The notes under the pieces are model-generated. The model was not told the DNA's origin, ran no database searches, and saw nothing but the letters and a program-made list of their open reading frames with translations. From Catelliglobosispora koreensis DSM 44566 (GTDB taxonomy: Bacteria; Actinomycetota; Actinomycetes; Mycobacteriales; Micromonosporaceae): a stretch of 64,000 nucleotides of DNA. Position 1 is the first letter of the stretch. Every line of letters starts with the position of its first letter. Where the stretch lies: positions 35,543 to 99,542 of the forward strand of contig NZ_KB903289.1 in NCBI RefSeq assembly GCF_000379685.1. Reading direction: 5' to 3'. The position numbers and the translations under genes were made by a program. Below, in pieces: positions 8,230-17,246 of this stretch.

Positions 8230-8781
8230 CTAGAACTGAGCGTTCGTCATCGTGTACCACGTCGGGGCGAAAACCAGCAGTGCCATCAGCACGATGACCG
8301 CCGCTGACTTGACGATGCCCGCGGTGGTTAGCGGTGCTGCTTCGATGGGCCTGCGGTTCCACCGTCCGAGGGCGATGAAGGCCGCGATGCCGCCGAGGAT
8401 GATGTTGGCGGGGATCAGTGCCCACTCGCCACGCAGGGCGTGGAACCCAGCGGCGAGAACCATGGTCAGCGCTAGGCCGTAGCCCGCCAGTGGCGTCAGC
8501 TTCGGCATGACCCGGGTCATCGCTGGCAGGATCAGGCCGATGCCGCCGAGCACCTCGACGATGCCGATGAACACGATCAGAGACTGCGGCACAGCGGCAT
8601 ACCAAGCCACAGCCTTGGGAGCCGAGGCGTACAAAGCGTTGTCATACAACAGCACTTTGCCGAAACCGCTGCCGGCGAAGAAGAAGCCGCCGATGACTTG
8701 CAGGATCCAAAGCGTGGTGTTGAGGGTGAACCAGCGGCGCTTGGGCGTGGTGTGGGCGGCGTCGATCAGGTGAGTACTCAT
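8230..8781 (-). CDS. DoxX-like membrane protein
   Basis: 183 residues with four or five hydrophobic helices (TLWILQVIGGFFFAGSGFGKV, SLIVFIGIVEVLGGIGLILPA, LTPLAGYGLALTMVLAAGFH, AAVIVLMALLVFAPTW). The F..AG.GFGK block, the conserved E in GIVEVLGG and the late GLALTM helix mark the DoxX/DoxX-like family. These inner-membrane proteins act in redox or quinone-linked processes that are poorly defined. The ATG ending at 8781 has GAAAGG upstream and overlaps the stop of the preceding CMD-family gene by 4 nt (ATGA), so the two are translationally coupled. Confidence 0.85.
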   Translation of the reverse strand: MSTHLIDAAHTTPKRRWFTLNTTLWILQVIGGFFFAGSGFGKVLLYDNALYASAPKAVAWYAAVPQSLIVFIGIVEVLGGIGLILPAMTRVMPKLTPLAGYGLALTMVLAAGFHALRGEWALIPANIILGGIAAFIALGRWNRRPIEAAPLTTAGIVKSAAVIVLMALLVFAPTWYTMTNAQF

Positions 8782-9233
8782 GGCATTGCCTTTCGTTGGC
8801 GTGTGGCGACGTTGAGACGGTTGAAAGCGTTGGTGACGGCGATGTTGAGGAGTAACGCGGCAAGTTCCTTTTGGTCGAAGTAGGTGGCGGCTCTGTCCCA
8901 CACCTCGTCTGGCACGGGATCGGGGCTGTCGGCGAGCCGCGTGACGGCTTCAGTTAGGGCAAGCGCGGCACGCATCTCGTCGCTGAAGCACAGGACCTCA
9001 CTCCACGCGGCGACGGAGTTGATCTGTTCGGTGCTGGCGCCGTGACGGCGAGCCGCTTCGGCGCCCCGGAACACGCAAGCGCCGCTGCCGTTGATCTGGC
9101 TGGCCCGCAGATCGCTTAGCGCGAGCATCACGCTGTCGAGCCCAGTGCGTGAAACGGCGGCATTGACATCGGCCAAACCCTGCATGGCCTCTGGAACGAG
9201 GAACGCGGGGTTTGGCAGGCGCTCTGTTGACAT
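8778..9233 (-). CDS. Carboxymuconolactone-decarboxylase / AhpD-like protein
   Basis: 151 residues from the ATG ending at 9233, with a strong GGAGGA site. The core reads LSDLRASQINGSGACVFRGAEAARRHG, then VAAWSEVLCFSDEMRAALALTEAVTRL, then LLLNIAVTNAFNRLNVATR, a standard CMD-family helical protein. The usual redox CxxC is SxxC here (SGAC), so a canonical AhpD disulfide cycle is unlikely with only the second cysteine. Coupled to the DoxX-like gene; together they may form a small redox pair (inference). Confidence 0.88.
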   Translation of the reverse strand: MSTERLPNPAFLVPEAMQGLADVNAAVSRTGLDSVMLALSDLRASQINGSGACVFRGAEAARRHGASTEQINSVAAWSEVLCFSDEMRAALALTEAVTRLADSPDPVPDEVWDRAATYFDQKELAALLLNIAVTNAFNRLNVATRQRKAMP

Positions 9234-9404
9234 CGGTTCCTCCTCCGGCGGTATCTGGTGACGGGAGAAGCTGACCACGGGCGCGTCAAGGCGCGCGCCG
9301 GCCGTGGGACACCGTGGGACACCGGAAACACCGCTGACCTGGGCAAACGTGACTCGGAAACGGGCGGCCGGGCTGGGACAGAGACCTCACGTACGCTCGC
9401 AGGC

Positions 9405-9980
9405 ATGATCAGTGTCGAGCCCTACGACCCGGCGTGGGCCCAGCGGTTCGAAGACGAACGTCAGCTGTTAACCGAAGTGCTCGCCCCGTGGCTGCACGGC
9501 GGAGTGCACCACATCGGGTCGACCGCGATTCCCGGTCTGGCCGCCAAGCCGATCCTGGACATGATGGCCGGCGTGCGGGATCTGGTGCAGGCACGCGCTG
9601 CGATCGAAGTGCTGCAAAGTCATGGCTACACGCACGCCGAGCACCGGCCGCATGAGGCGATCTGGTTTTTCAAGCCTCAGGTCGAGCAGTGGCACGACAG
9701 AACGCATCAGCTGCATTTGACCGTGCCCGGCAGCGCATTGTGGAAGGAAAGACTGACGTTTCGCGACGCGTTGCGCGCCGACGCGGGGCTGCTCGCCGAG
9801 TACCAGGAGCTGAAATTAGGGCTGGCACAGCAAAGCCCGGATCTGGCTGAGTACACAGCGCATAAGCGCGAGTTCGTGACACGGGTTCTTGCCAGTGCTG
9901 GCATCACGCTGGATGGTGCAGTCCCGTTCTCCGCACGTCCGGCGTGCGACGGGCAGGCAGCTCAGCGACGGCAACGGTGA
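9405..9980 (+). CDS. GrpB family protein (UPF0157)
   Basis: 191 residues from ATG 9405 (MISVEPYDPAWAQRFEDER). Family signatures are visible: HHIGSTAIPGLAAKPILDMM with the GSTA/P-loop-like strand of this nucleotidyltransferase-fold family, WFFKPQ, HQLHLTV and FRDALRADAGLLAEYQELK. The biochemical function of the family is not established. The C-terminal 25 residues extend past the usual end and lie antisense to the 3' end of the next gene (77-nt convergent overlap). Transcribed divergently from the CMD/DoxX pair. Confidence 0.88.
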   Translation: MISVEPYDPAWAQRFEDERQLLTEVLAPWLHGGVHHIGSTAIPGLAAKPILDMMAGVRDLVQARAAIEVLQSHGYTHAEHRPHEAIWFFKPQVEQWHDRTHQLHLTVPGSALWKERLTFRDALRADAGLLAEYQELKLGLAQQSPDLAEYTAHKREFVTRVLASAGITLDGAVPFSARPACDGQAAQRRQR

Positions 9981-10896
9981 AGAGGACGGCGGCGAGCCCA
10001 GCCAGAGTGAGGTCGCGCCACGTTTCCCAATAGAAGACCAAAAAGGGAGCGCGGGCAAAGGCATCGGGCGCGAGTTCAGGGGCGAGGTAGAACAGAATGC
10101 CCCATCTGAATTCGTAGTAAAGAGCGGGCAGGAGCAGCAAAAATCCAGCTGTCGCGAGGGCACCCAGCGCCCTTTTCTGCACCAGATTCCGGCGGGCTAA
10201 TAGCCGTCCCACCCGAGCCGTCAGCATCCAGCCGCCATAGGCGCCCAACAGTGCGCCGGCGAGCATGAACCAGGGGACTGCTGGCGGCGTTGCGCGGCTG
10301 AAGTCAAGAACGGAATCAGTGACTATTACCCGCGTGCCGCCCTTGGTGGCGACGTGAATGGTCCCTGCGCAAGAGCGGCACGGCCAGATGGAGATAGCCC
10401 AGCCGTTGGCGCGCAAGAACTTTACCGCCCGCGCGTCGATGTGCTGCCCCTTCTCGTAGGTGTCATAGATGTACACGACACTGCCTGGCATTCCATGGCC
10501 AAGCGACATGTGGCTGCCGAAGAGGAAGTCATACCGGTCACGCGAGTGGGGCTCGTCGGCCAAAATGGACTGAGCGATCGCCTCGGTCTCCGCCTTAGAC
10601 GGCAGGGGGCCGGCCGTCCAGTTCCAGGCTGCCCAGATCCCCAGTGTGGCACCAAAAATGACCCCGGCCAGTGTCGTCATCACGGCGGCGATCCGGCTGA
10701 ATTTGCCTGGCCGCAGGCGGAGCCGGCAACGGATGCCGGACGAGACGACGCTCAGTGCCGTCCGCGCCGAGGGCCACTGCTGCCCTGGCTGTGCTCCATC
10801 TAGCAATGTCGTGAGCATCTCCGCACCACGGGCGCGCCGGTAATGGCGCGGGAAAGCTAGTAGCAGCAACGCGAATCGCTTCTCTATCCGGCTCAT
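9904..10896 (-). CDS. Hypothetical membrane protein co-transcribed with a PadR regulator
   Basis: 330 residues from the ATG ending at 10896, which overlaps the PadR stop by 4 nt. The N-terminal block (RFALLLLAFPRHYRRARGAEMLTTLLDGA) is common to membrane proteins paired with PadR regulators in actinomycetes. Hydrophobic helices follow near MTTLAGVIFGATLGIWAAW, WFMLAGALLGAYGGW, ATAGFLLLLPALYY and LTLAGLAAVLFTVAVA. A soluble loop of about 110 residues between the first and second contains an acidic stretch and CRSC. Function unknown; expression is probably PadR-controlled. Confidence 0.75.
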   Translation of the reverse strand: MSRIEKRFALLLLAFPRHYRRARGAEMLTTLLDGAQPGQQWPSARTALSVVSSGIRCRLRLRPGKFSRIAAVMTTLAGVIFGATLGIWAAWNWTAGPLPSKAETEAIAQSILADEPHSRDRYDFLFGSHMSLGHGMPGSVVYIYDTYEKGQHIDARAVKFLRANGWAISIWPCRSCAGTIHVATKGGTRVIVTDSVLDFSRATPPAVPWFMLAGALLGAYGGWMLTARVGRLLARRNLVQKRALGALATAGFLLLLPALYYEFRWGILFYLAPELAPDAFARAPFLVFYWETWRDLTLAGLAAVLFTVAVAELPARRTPDVRRTGLHHPA

Positions 10897-11228
10897 GCTG
10901 GGCTCCAAGCGGCATCACCGGTCTTGCGTGCTCGCAGCCTTGACTCGGCGAGCTCCACAGCTTGCCTCATCCGGGACAGCTCTGTGGCCAGAGCAGTCGC
11001 GCCCTGATCGGTGATTTCGTAGTAGCGGCGCAACCGTCCGCTCACGACTTCTTCCCGGTTCACCCGCACCAGCCCCTCGTCGGTTAGCCGGTCGAGTGCG
11101 CCATAAAGCGTGCCAATACTGAGTTTCAGCCGCCCGCTGGACAGCACATGCACCTCTTCGATCAGCCCATATCCATGCAGCGGCTTGCCGGCCAGGGCGG
11201 AAAGAATCAGGAAAGTAGGCTCCCTCAT
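10893..11228 (-). CDS. PadR-family transcriptional regulator
   Basis: 111 residues from the ATG ending at 11228. The winged-helix region reads REPTFLILSALAGKPLHGYGLIEEV, then LSIGTLYGALDRLTDEGLVRV, then GRLRRYYEITDQGATAL, all diagnostic for PadR. A short C-terminal helix for dimerisation follows. No Shine-Dalgarno site is seen, and the transcript may be leaderless. Repeats immediately upstream look like its operator, so it probably autoregulates this two-gene operon. Confidence 0.93.
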   Translation of the reverse strand: MREPTFLILSALAGKPLHGYGLIEEVHVLSSGRLKLSIGTLYGALDRLTDEGLVRVNREEVVSGRLRRYYEITDQGATALATELSRMRQAVELAESRLRARKTGDAAWSPA

Positions 11229-11235
11229 CGTCACA

Positions 11236-11263
11236 GCGAAGATATTAGGGTTGCGAAGATATT
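11236..11263. promoter_or_regulatory. Direct-repeat operator candidate for PadR
   Basis: GCGAAGATATT occurs twice (11236-11246 and 11253-11263), 17 bp apart, just upstream of the PadR start. The second copy extends to the dyad GCGAA-GATA-TTCGC. AT-rich ATAT-centred sites are typical of PadR operators. Confidence 0.5.
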
Positions 11264-11335
11264 CGCGCAAGAGTCACGCGGACCGGCGGCCGGGCAGGGC
11301 AGTAGGATCGCCGATGGCGGCCACGGACTGGCCGC

Positions 11336-11438
11336 CACAGCGCGGTAGGGAGGAACCCGGTGTGAACCCGGGACGGTCCCGCCACTGTGACCGGAGCCGA
11401 TGAGGTTCCGGGAGTCAGGAGACTCTCGCCGCGCTGTG
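11336..11438 (+). ncRNA. Cobalamin riboswitch controlling cobN
   Basis: Closing stem P1 is a perfect 10 bp, CACAGCGCGG (11336-11345) with CCGCGCTGTG (11429-11438). Inside are GGAACCCGGTGTGAA, GGGACGGTCCCGCCACTGTG (the B12-box region) and GGGAGTCAGGAGACT, the conserved order of the cobalamin aptamer. It represses downstream expression when adenosylcobalamin or a related cobamide binds. Confidence 0.93.
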
Positions 11439-11453
11439 TTATCCCTCATTACC

Positions 11454-11475
11454 GGGGCGCGGACCCCTGACAGGG
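11454..11475 (+). promoter_or_regulatory. Candidate translational expression platform for cobN
   Basis: GGGG (11454-11457) can pair with CCCC (11464-11467), while the overlapping CCCT (11465-11468) can pair with AGGG (11472-11475), which leads into the cobN GGAGGT. The two pairings are mutually exclusive, so the second would hide the ribosome-binding site. Inference from base pairing only. Confidence 0.35.
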
Positions 11476-11486
11476 AGGTAGCGGCC

Positions 11487-14400
11487 ATGCAGGCTGCTCG
11501 TGGGCTGTTGTTGTCGACGGCCGATACGGAACTTCTGGCCGCCAGCGCTTCAGGCGCTCCCTGGCGGATCGCCAACCCCACCCGGCTCGATCCGCAACAG
11601 GCCGCAGCGCTCGCGCGGGAAAGCGCCTTCACCGTCGTGCGCCTGCTAGGCGGGCAGCAAGCCTGGCCCGAGGGTCTTTCCTCAATCCTTTCAGCTGGTA
11701 CTCCGTGCGTCGTGCTCGGCGGAGAAGCCGCCCCTGACGCCGCCCTCCAAGCCTTGTCCACGGCACCGTCCGGAGTGGTCAGTGAAGCGCTGGCCTACCT
11801 GGCCGAGGGCGGTGTGGACAACCTGCGCGAGCTGCACCGCTTCCTGTCCGACACCCTGCTCATGACCGGTGACGGGTTCGAGCCGCCGCGACGGACGCTC
11901 GAGTTCGGCGTCCGCCCCGGCTATGAGCTTCAGCCGGGCCGCCCGACCGTGGGCGTCATCTACTACCGTGCGCACGAGCTGGCCGGCAACGCCGGATTCG
12001 TCGACACCCTGTGTGAAGCGCTGCAGGAGACCGGCGCCAACGCCCATCCCGTCTACTGTGCGTCACTGCGGTCTATGCCTGACGGGCTGCGCACGGAACT
12101 GTCCAAGTGCGACGCGCTGATCGTCACGGTGCTCGCCGCCGGTGGCACGAAGCCCGCTGATGCCGCCGCGGGCGGTGACGAGGAGGCGTGGTCGGTCGAA
12201 GCGCTTGCCGCGCTTGACGTTCCGATCGTGCAAGGGCTTTGCCTGACGTCATCACGGTCGGCCTGGGAAGAGTCTGATGCGGCACTGTCGCCTATGGATG
12301 CCGCGATGCAGGTCGCGATACCGGAGTTCGACGGTCGCCTGATCACGGTGCCGTTCTCGTTCAAGGAACCCGGCCCTGAGGCGATCCCGGTTTACGTCGC
12401 CGACCCGGAGCGGGCCAGGCGCGTGGCGGGCATCGCTTTTCGGTACGCCCGCTTGCGGTATGTGCCCAACGCCAGCAAACGGCTCGCGATCGTGCTGTCG
12501 AGCTATCCGACGAAGCACTCGCGGGTGGGTAACGCGGTCGGGCTCGACACCCCGGCCAGTGCCGTGATTCTGTTGCGTGCCCTGCGGGAAGCCGGGTATG
12601 ACCTGGGCGACGGGTTCCCCGAAGACAGCGACGAGCTGATTCACACGCTGATCGCGGCCGGTGGCCACGACGTGGAATGGCTGACCGAGGAACAGCTCGC
12701 CAACGCGCCCGCGCGCGTGCCGCTCAAGGACTACAGGCAATGGCTGACGGGCGCGGTCGGGCAATCCATCGTGGACGCCTGGGGTGAACCGCCCGGATCA
12801 CTGTACGTGGACGGCGACGACATCGTGCTCGCCAGTTTGCGCTTCGGCAACGTGATCCTGATGATTCAGCCGCCGCGTGGCTTCGGCGAGAACCCGATCG
12901 CCATTTATCACGACCCGGCACTCGCGCCGTCGCACCACTATTTGGCCGCCTACCGCTGGCTGGACCACACGTTTAAGGCTGACGCCGTCGTGCACCTGGG
13001 CAAGCACGGGACGCTGGAATGGCTACCCGGCAAGGGACTCGGGCTATCAGCAGACTGTGCACCCGATGCCGTGCTCGGTGACCTGCCGCTGGTTTACCCG
13101 TTCATCGTCAACGACCCGGGCGAAGGCACCCAAGCCAAACGCCGGGGCCATGCCACGATCATCGATCACCTCGTGCCACCGATGGCACGGGCCGAGACGT
13201 ATGGCGAGATGGCGAAGCTGGAGCAACTGCTCGACGAGTACGCGACGGTGCAAGCCCTTGACCCGGCAAAGCTGCCGGCGGTCCGGGCGCAGATCTGGAC
13301 CCTCGTGCAAGAGGCCAAACTGCACCACGACTTGCATCAGGCCGACATGCCCGAGGCCGACGAGTTCGACGACTTCATCATGCACATCGACGGCTACCTG
13401 TGCGAGGTCAAGGACTCACAGATCCGCGACGGCCTGCACATCCTAGGCGCCGCACCGCAAGGCGAAGCCCGCGTCAACCTGGTGCTGGCGATCCTGCGGG
13501 CGTCCCAAGTCTGGGGTGGTGTCCACGGTGCGCTGCCGGGGCTAAGAACCGTGCTGGGCCTGGAAAAGGACGCCGACCTGGCCACCACGGACCGCATTGA
13601 CGCGCAAGCCCGCCTGCTGGTCGAGCAATGCGAACGGCACGCGTGGGACCTGTCGTTTGTGGACAGTGAGTTCGGCGGACAAGTAAAGGACATCCTGCGG
13701 TTCGCGGCAGCCGAAGTCGTGCCCCGCCTGGACGCGACGGCCGGCGAGGTGACCAATGTGCTGCGCGCACTGGACGGACGGTTCATCCCGCCCGGCCCGA
13801 GCGGCTCACCAACCCGGGGACTGGTCAACGTTTTGCCCACGGGACGCAACTTCTATTCTGTTGACCCCAAAGCGATCCCGTCGCGTAACGCCTGGGATGT
13901 CGGGGTCGCGCTCGCGGAATCGTTGCTGCGACGCCATCGCGAGGACACCGGCGAGTGGCCGCGCACGGTTGGCCTGACCGTGTGGGGCACGTCGGCGATG
14001 CGTACCCAAGGTGATGACATCGCCGAAGTCCTTGCCCTGCTTGGCTGCCGGCCCACCTGGGATGCCGCCTCGCGGCGGGTCACCGGCATCGAAGTCATCC
14101 CCGCCGCCGAACTCGGCCGGCCCCGAGTCGACGTCACCGTAAGGATTTCCGGGTTCTTCCGCGACGCCTTCCCGCACGCGGTCACGCTCATCGACGACGC
14201 GATCACCGCGGTGGCCGCTTTGGACGAAGGCGACAACTTCGTGCGCGAACACGCGCTAAGCGACGTTGCCGAGCACGGCGACTGGCGGCGCGCGACCACC
14301 CGGATCTTCGGCTCGAAACCGGGAGCCTATGGCGCTGGACTGCTGCCGCTCATTGACGCGCGAAACTGGCGCGATGACAAGGATCTCGCCGAGGTCTACG

Positions 14401-15014
14401 CCGTGTGGGGAGGGTACGCCTACGGCCGCCAGCTCGACGGCAAAGCCGCCCGCGCCGACCTCGAACGCGTCTACAAACGCGTGAGCGTCGCGGCCAAGAA
14501 CATCGACACCCGCGAACACGACATCGTGGACTCCGACGACTACTTCCAATACCACGGCGGCATGGTCGCCATGGTCCGCGCGCTCACGGGTGAATCGCCT
14601 GCGGCCTTCATCGGCGACTCCCACGTGCCCGAGCACGTCAAGACTCGTACCCTCGCCGAGGAAACTAAAAGGGTCTTCCGCGCGCGTGTGGTCAATCCAC
14701 GGTGGATCGCGGCGATGCAACGCCACGGCTACAAGGGCGCCTTCGAGCTCGCCGCCACCGTCGACTATCTGTTCGGCTACGACGCCACTGCCGGCGTCGT
14801 CGACGACTGGATGTATGAGAATTTGGCCACGTCCTATGTCTTCGATCCCGGCGTGCGCAAGTTCCTCGAAAAGTCGAACCCGTGGGCACTGCGTGGCATC
14901 ACAGAACGCCTGCTAGAAGCCGCCGACCGCGGACTATGGGCCGAACCCGACCCGGACACGATCGAGGGGTTGCGCGAGGTATACCTGGCCACCGAAGGTG
15001 ACCTTGAAGCCTGA
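11487..15014 (+). CDS. cobN: Cobaltochelatase subunit CobN
   Basis: 1175 residues, normal CobN length. The start ATG 11487 follows GGAGGT. It is the large, porphyrin-binding subunit of the ATP-dependent cobalt chelatase that inserts Co2+ into hydrogenobyrinic acid a,c-diamide in late-insertion cobalamin synthesis. Diagnostic blocks are VGVIYYRAHELAGN, VVHLGKHGTLEWLPGKGLGLS, the KRRGHATIIDHLVPP segment, and the C-terminal GVVDDWMYENLATSYVFDP...NPWAL. It is cytoplasmic. Classical partners CobS and CobT are not in the window; the ChlI/ChlD fusion encoded next probably supplies the AAA+ and VWA functions. Controlled by its own cobalamin riboswitch. Confidence 0.96.
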   Translation: MQAARGLLLSTADTELLAASASGAPWRIANPTRLDPQQAAALARESAFTVVRLLGGQQAWPEGLSSILSAGTPCVVLGGEAAPDAALQALSTAPSGVVSEALAYLAEGGVDNLRELHRFLSDTLLMTGDGFEPPRRTLEFGVRPGYELQPGRPTVGVIYYRAHELAGNAGFVDTLCEALQETGANAHPVYCASLRSMPDGLRTELSKCDALIVTVLAAGGTKPADAAAGGDEEAWSVEALAALDVPIVQGLCLTSSRSAWEESDAALSPMDAAMQVAIPEFDGRLITVPFSFKEPGPEAIPVYVADPERARRVAGIAFRYARLRYVPNASKRLAIVLSSYPTKHSRVGNAVGLDTPASAVILLRALREAGYDLGDGFPEDSDELIHTLIAAGGHDVEWLTEEQLANAPARVPLKDYRQWLTGAVGQSIVDAWGEPPGSLYVDGDDIVLASLRFGNVILMIQPPRGFGENPIAIYHDPALAPSHHYLAAYRWLDHTFKADAVVHLGKHGTLEWLPGKGLGLSADCAPDAVLGDLPLVYPFIVNDPGEGTQAKRRGHATIIDHLVPPMARAETYGEMAKLEQLLDEYATVQALDPAKLPAVRAQIWTLVQEAKLHHDLHQADMPEADEFDDFIMHIDGYLCEVKDSQIRDGLHILGAAPQGEARVNLVLAILRASQVWGGVHGALPGLRTVLGLEKDADLATTDRIDAQARLLVEQCERHAWDLSFVDSEFGGQVKDILRFAAAEVVPRLDATAGEVTNVLRALDGRFIPPGPSGSPTRGLVNVLPTGRNFYSVDPKAIPSRNAWDVGVALAESLLRRHREDTGEWPRTVGLTVWGTSAMRTQGDDIAEVLALLGCRPTWDAASRRVTGIEVIPAAELGRPRVDVTVRISGFFRDAFPHAVTLIDDAITAVAALDEGDNFVREHALSDVAEHGDWRRATTRIFGSKPGAYGAGLLPLIDARNWRDDKDLAEVYAVWGGYAYGRQLDGKAARADLERVYKRVSVAAKNIDTREHDIVDSDDYFQYHGGMVAMVRALTGESPAAFIGDSHVPEHVKTRTLAEETKRVFRARVVNPRWIAAMQRHGYKGAFELAATVDYLFGYDATAGVVDDWMYENLATSYVFDPGVRKFLEKSNPWALRGITERLLEAADRGLWAEPDPDTIEGLREVYLATEGDLEA

Positions 15015-15031
15015 CGTGTCATGATGTGCGC

Positions 15032-15182
15032 GAGCGGCAGCGGAGGAACCGGGTGCGAATCCCGGGCGGTCCCGCCACTGTCACCGGGGAGCAACCTCTC
15101 AAGCTCCGTGGCCACGGCTGTCTAGGCAGCTGGAAGGCCGAGAGGAAGCGTCGATCCGGAAGCCAGGACACTCCAGCCGCTC
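15032..15182 (+). ncRNA. Cobalamin riboswitch controlling the chelatase/corrin operon
   Basis: P1 pairs GAGCGGC (15032-15038) with GCCGCTC (15176-15182). Conserved blocks are GGAACCGGGTGCGAATCCCG, GCGGTCCCGCCACTGTCACC and GGAAGCCAGGACACT. Downstream, CGCGGG (15199-15204) pairs with CCCGCG (15213-15218), ending at the GGAGAGG ribosome-binding site of the next gene; this is a possible expression platform. Confidence 0.92.
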
Positions 15183-15231
15183 ACCGGTTCACTGCGTTCG
15201 CGGGCGAGGAAACCCGCGGAGAGGACTACCT

Positions 15232-17190
15232 ATGGGCGTGCCCTATCCGTTTTCCGCCATCGTCGGCATGACCGAGATGCGGCTCGCACTGCTTCTCAAC
15301 GCCGTTTCGCCCGCGATCGGCGGTGTCCTCGTGCGAGGCGAGAAAGGCACCGCGAAGTCCACGATGGTGCGTGCCCTGGCTGGCTTGCTGCCCCAGATCG
15401 ACGTGACACCCGGGTGCCGGTTCAGCTGCGACCCTCTCTCGCCCTACGCGCACTGCCCAGATGGGCCACATTCAGAGGGTACTCAGAAGCGGCGCGCCCG
15501 CCTGGTGGAGTTGCCTGTCGGCGCCACTGAGGACCGCCTCGCCGGATCGCTAGACCTCGAACGCGTGCTCACGGCCGGGCAGTCTGTCTATGAACCCGGT
15601 CTGCTGGCACAGGCACACCGCGGCGTGCTTTACGTTGACGAAGTGAACCTGCTGCACGACCACCTCGTCGACCTGCTCCTGGACGCTGCGGCGATGGGGG
15701 AGTCGTATGTGGAGCGCGACGGCATTTCGGTCCGTCACGCGGCACGTTTCCTGCTCGTGGGCACCATGAACCCTGAAGAGGGCGAACTGCGCCCGCAACT
15801 GCTCGACCGGTTCGGCCTAACCGTTGATGCCAAAGCACCCCTAGAGCCAGCGCAGCGGGCACAAGTCGTGCGGCGGCGACTGGCCTACGAAGCCGATCCC
15901 GTGGCGTTCGCCGGAGACTGGGCAGCCGCAGACGAAGCTCTCGCGATCCGTATCGACCTGGCCAAGGCCCGCGTTTCCAAGGTGGACCTGCCGGATGCTG
16001 AGCTGAACCGCATCGCCCATGTCTGCGCGGCATTCGGCGTTGACGGGATGCGGGCCGACATCGTGGTCTCGCGCACGGCGATCGCCCTGGCGGCATGGGA
16101 GGGCAGAGACGTTGTCACGGCTGAAGATGTGCGCGTCGCGGCACGTCTAGCCTTGCCGCATCGCCGGCGCCGCAATCCTTTCGACCCACCGGACCTCGAC
16201 GAATCGCTGCTGCAGCAAGCACTCGACTCCGCGCCGTCCGCTGACGACGATGACGACCCGCCACCTTCTGGTGGTCGGCCTCCCTCCAGTGACGACCGCG
16301 ACGATAGCGGCGCGGGCACAGCAAGCGATCCAGGCGTGGCCGGCGAAGGCCGGCAAGACGAAGGCCCGGCCGGCGGTGAAGCGACACAGGAACCGGCTGC
16401 GGCGCCTAAGGCCCGGCTGTTCCTGGTGCCAGGCGTGGGCACGGGGGCGACGGGCCGCCGCTCTCCGGCGTACACGCGCACGGGACGGACCGTCGGATCC
16501 GCTAGCCCGTCGGGCCGGCTCAGTTCCCTGCACCTCGCGGCGACTGTCCGCGCGGCCGCTCCACATCAGAACGCCCGTGGACGGGTGGAGCGCTTGGTGC
16601 TGCTCAAGCACGATCTGCGCGAGCAAGTGCGCCAGGGCAAGGAATCCAACCTGGTGCTGTTCTGTGTCGACGCCTCCGGCTCGATGGCCGCCCGTCAGCG
16701 GATGAGCGCGGTCAAGGGAGCTGTTCTGTCGCTCTTGCTTGACGCGTATCAGCGGCGCGACAAAGTTGGCCTCATCACCTTCCGCGGTGACTCGGCCTCA
16801 CTGGCGCTGCCGCCAACTTCTAGCGTGGAGGCTGGCGCGGCCCGCCTGCGGCACCTGCCCACAGGCGGCCGCACGCCGCTGTCGAGCGGACTGCTCAAGG
16901 CAGCGGAAACCCTTCGCGTGGAAAGGCTCCGCGATCCGGCCCGCCGCGCTTTGCTCGTCGTCGTCACCGACGGCCGCGCGACGTCCGGCACGCGTCCGGT
17001 CGCCGAGGCTCAGGCGGCCGCGCAAACCCTTGCCGCCCAAGGAGTCGCCGCCATCGTGGTCGACTGTGAGTCAGGCGTCGTGCGCCTCGGCCTCGCCGCC
17101 GAACTAGCCGCGCACCTGCGCGCCGAACTCGTCTCTCTCGACTCACTGACCGCCGATACCCTGTCCGCCCTCACCCGGCGCGCCGCATGA
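15232..17190 (+). CDS. Magnesium-chelatase-like ChlI-ChlD fusion (cobaltochelatase motor subunit)
   Basis: 652 residues. Residues 1-320 form the AAA+ ChlI/BchI-type ATPase with Walker A GEKGTAKS, Walker B VLYVDEVNLL, and the ChlI insert region with GVLYVDEVNLLHDHLVDLLLDAAA and GTMNPEEGELRPQLLDRFG. A disordered acidic/Pro/Gly linker follows (about 320-440). The C-terminal VWA/integrin-I domain has the MIDAS signature DASGSMAA plus TGGRTPLSSG and VVTDGRAT. This architecture merges the CobS-like ATPase and CobT-like VWA roles, so with CobN it would form the cobalt chelatase. Sandwiched between cobN and cobO and led by a riboswitch, which supports cobalt rather than magnesium as the metal. Confidence 0.92.
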   Translation: MGVPYPFSAIVGMTEMRLALLLNAVSPAIGGVLVRGEKGTAKSTMVRALAGLLPQIDVTPGCRFSCDPLSPYAHCPDGPHSEGTQKRRARLVELPVGATEDRLAGSLDLERVLTAGQSVYEPGLLAQAHRGVLYVDEVNLLHDHLVDLLLDAAAMGESYVERDGISVRHAARFLLVGTMNPEEGELRPQLLDRFGLTVDAKAPLEPAQRAQVVRRRLAYEADPVAFAGDWAAADEALAIRIDLAKARVSKVDLPDAELNRIAHVCAAFGVDGMRADIVVSRTAIALAAWEGRDVVTAEDVRVAARLALPHRRRRNPFDPPDLDESLLQQALDSAPSADDDDDPPPSGGRPPSSDDRDDSGAGTASDPGVAGEGRQDEGPAGGEATQEPAAAPKARLFLVPGVGTGATGRRSPAYTRTGRTVGSASPSGRLSSLHLAATVRAAAPHQNARGRVERLVLLKHDLREQVRQGKESNLVLFCVDASGSMAARQRMSAVKGAVLSLLLDAYQRRDKVGLITFRGDSASLALPPTSSVEAGAARLRHLPTGGRTPLSSGLLKAAETLRVERLRDPARRALLVVVTDGRATSGTRPVAEAQAAAQTLAAQGVAAIVVDCESGVVRLGLAAELAAHLRAELVSLDSLTADTLSALTRRAA

Positions 17191-17246
17191 CCGGCCGATC
17201 CCTCCCCGCCGCGTTCGCCCTTTCCCACCCGCGCCCGCGCCGTCGT

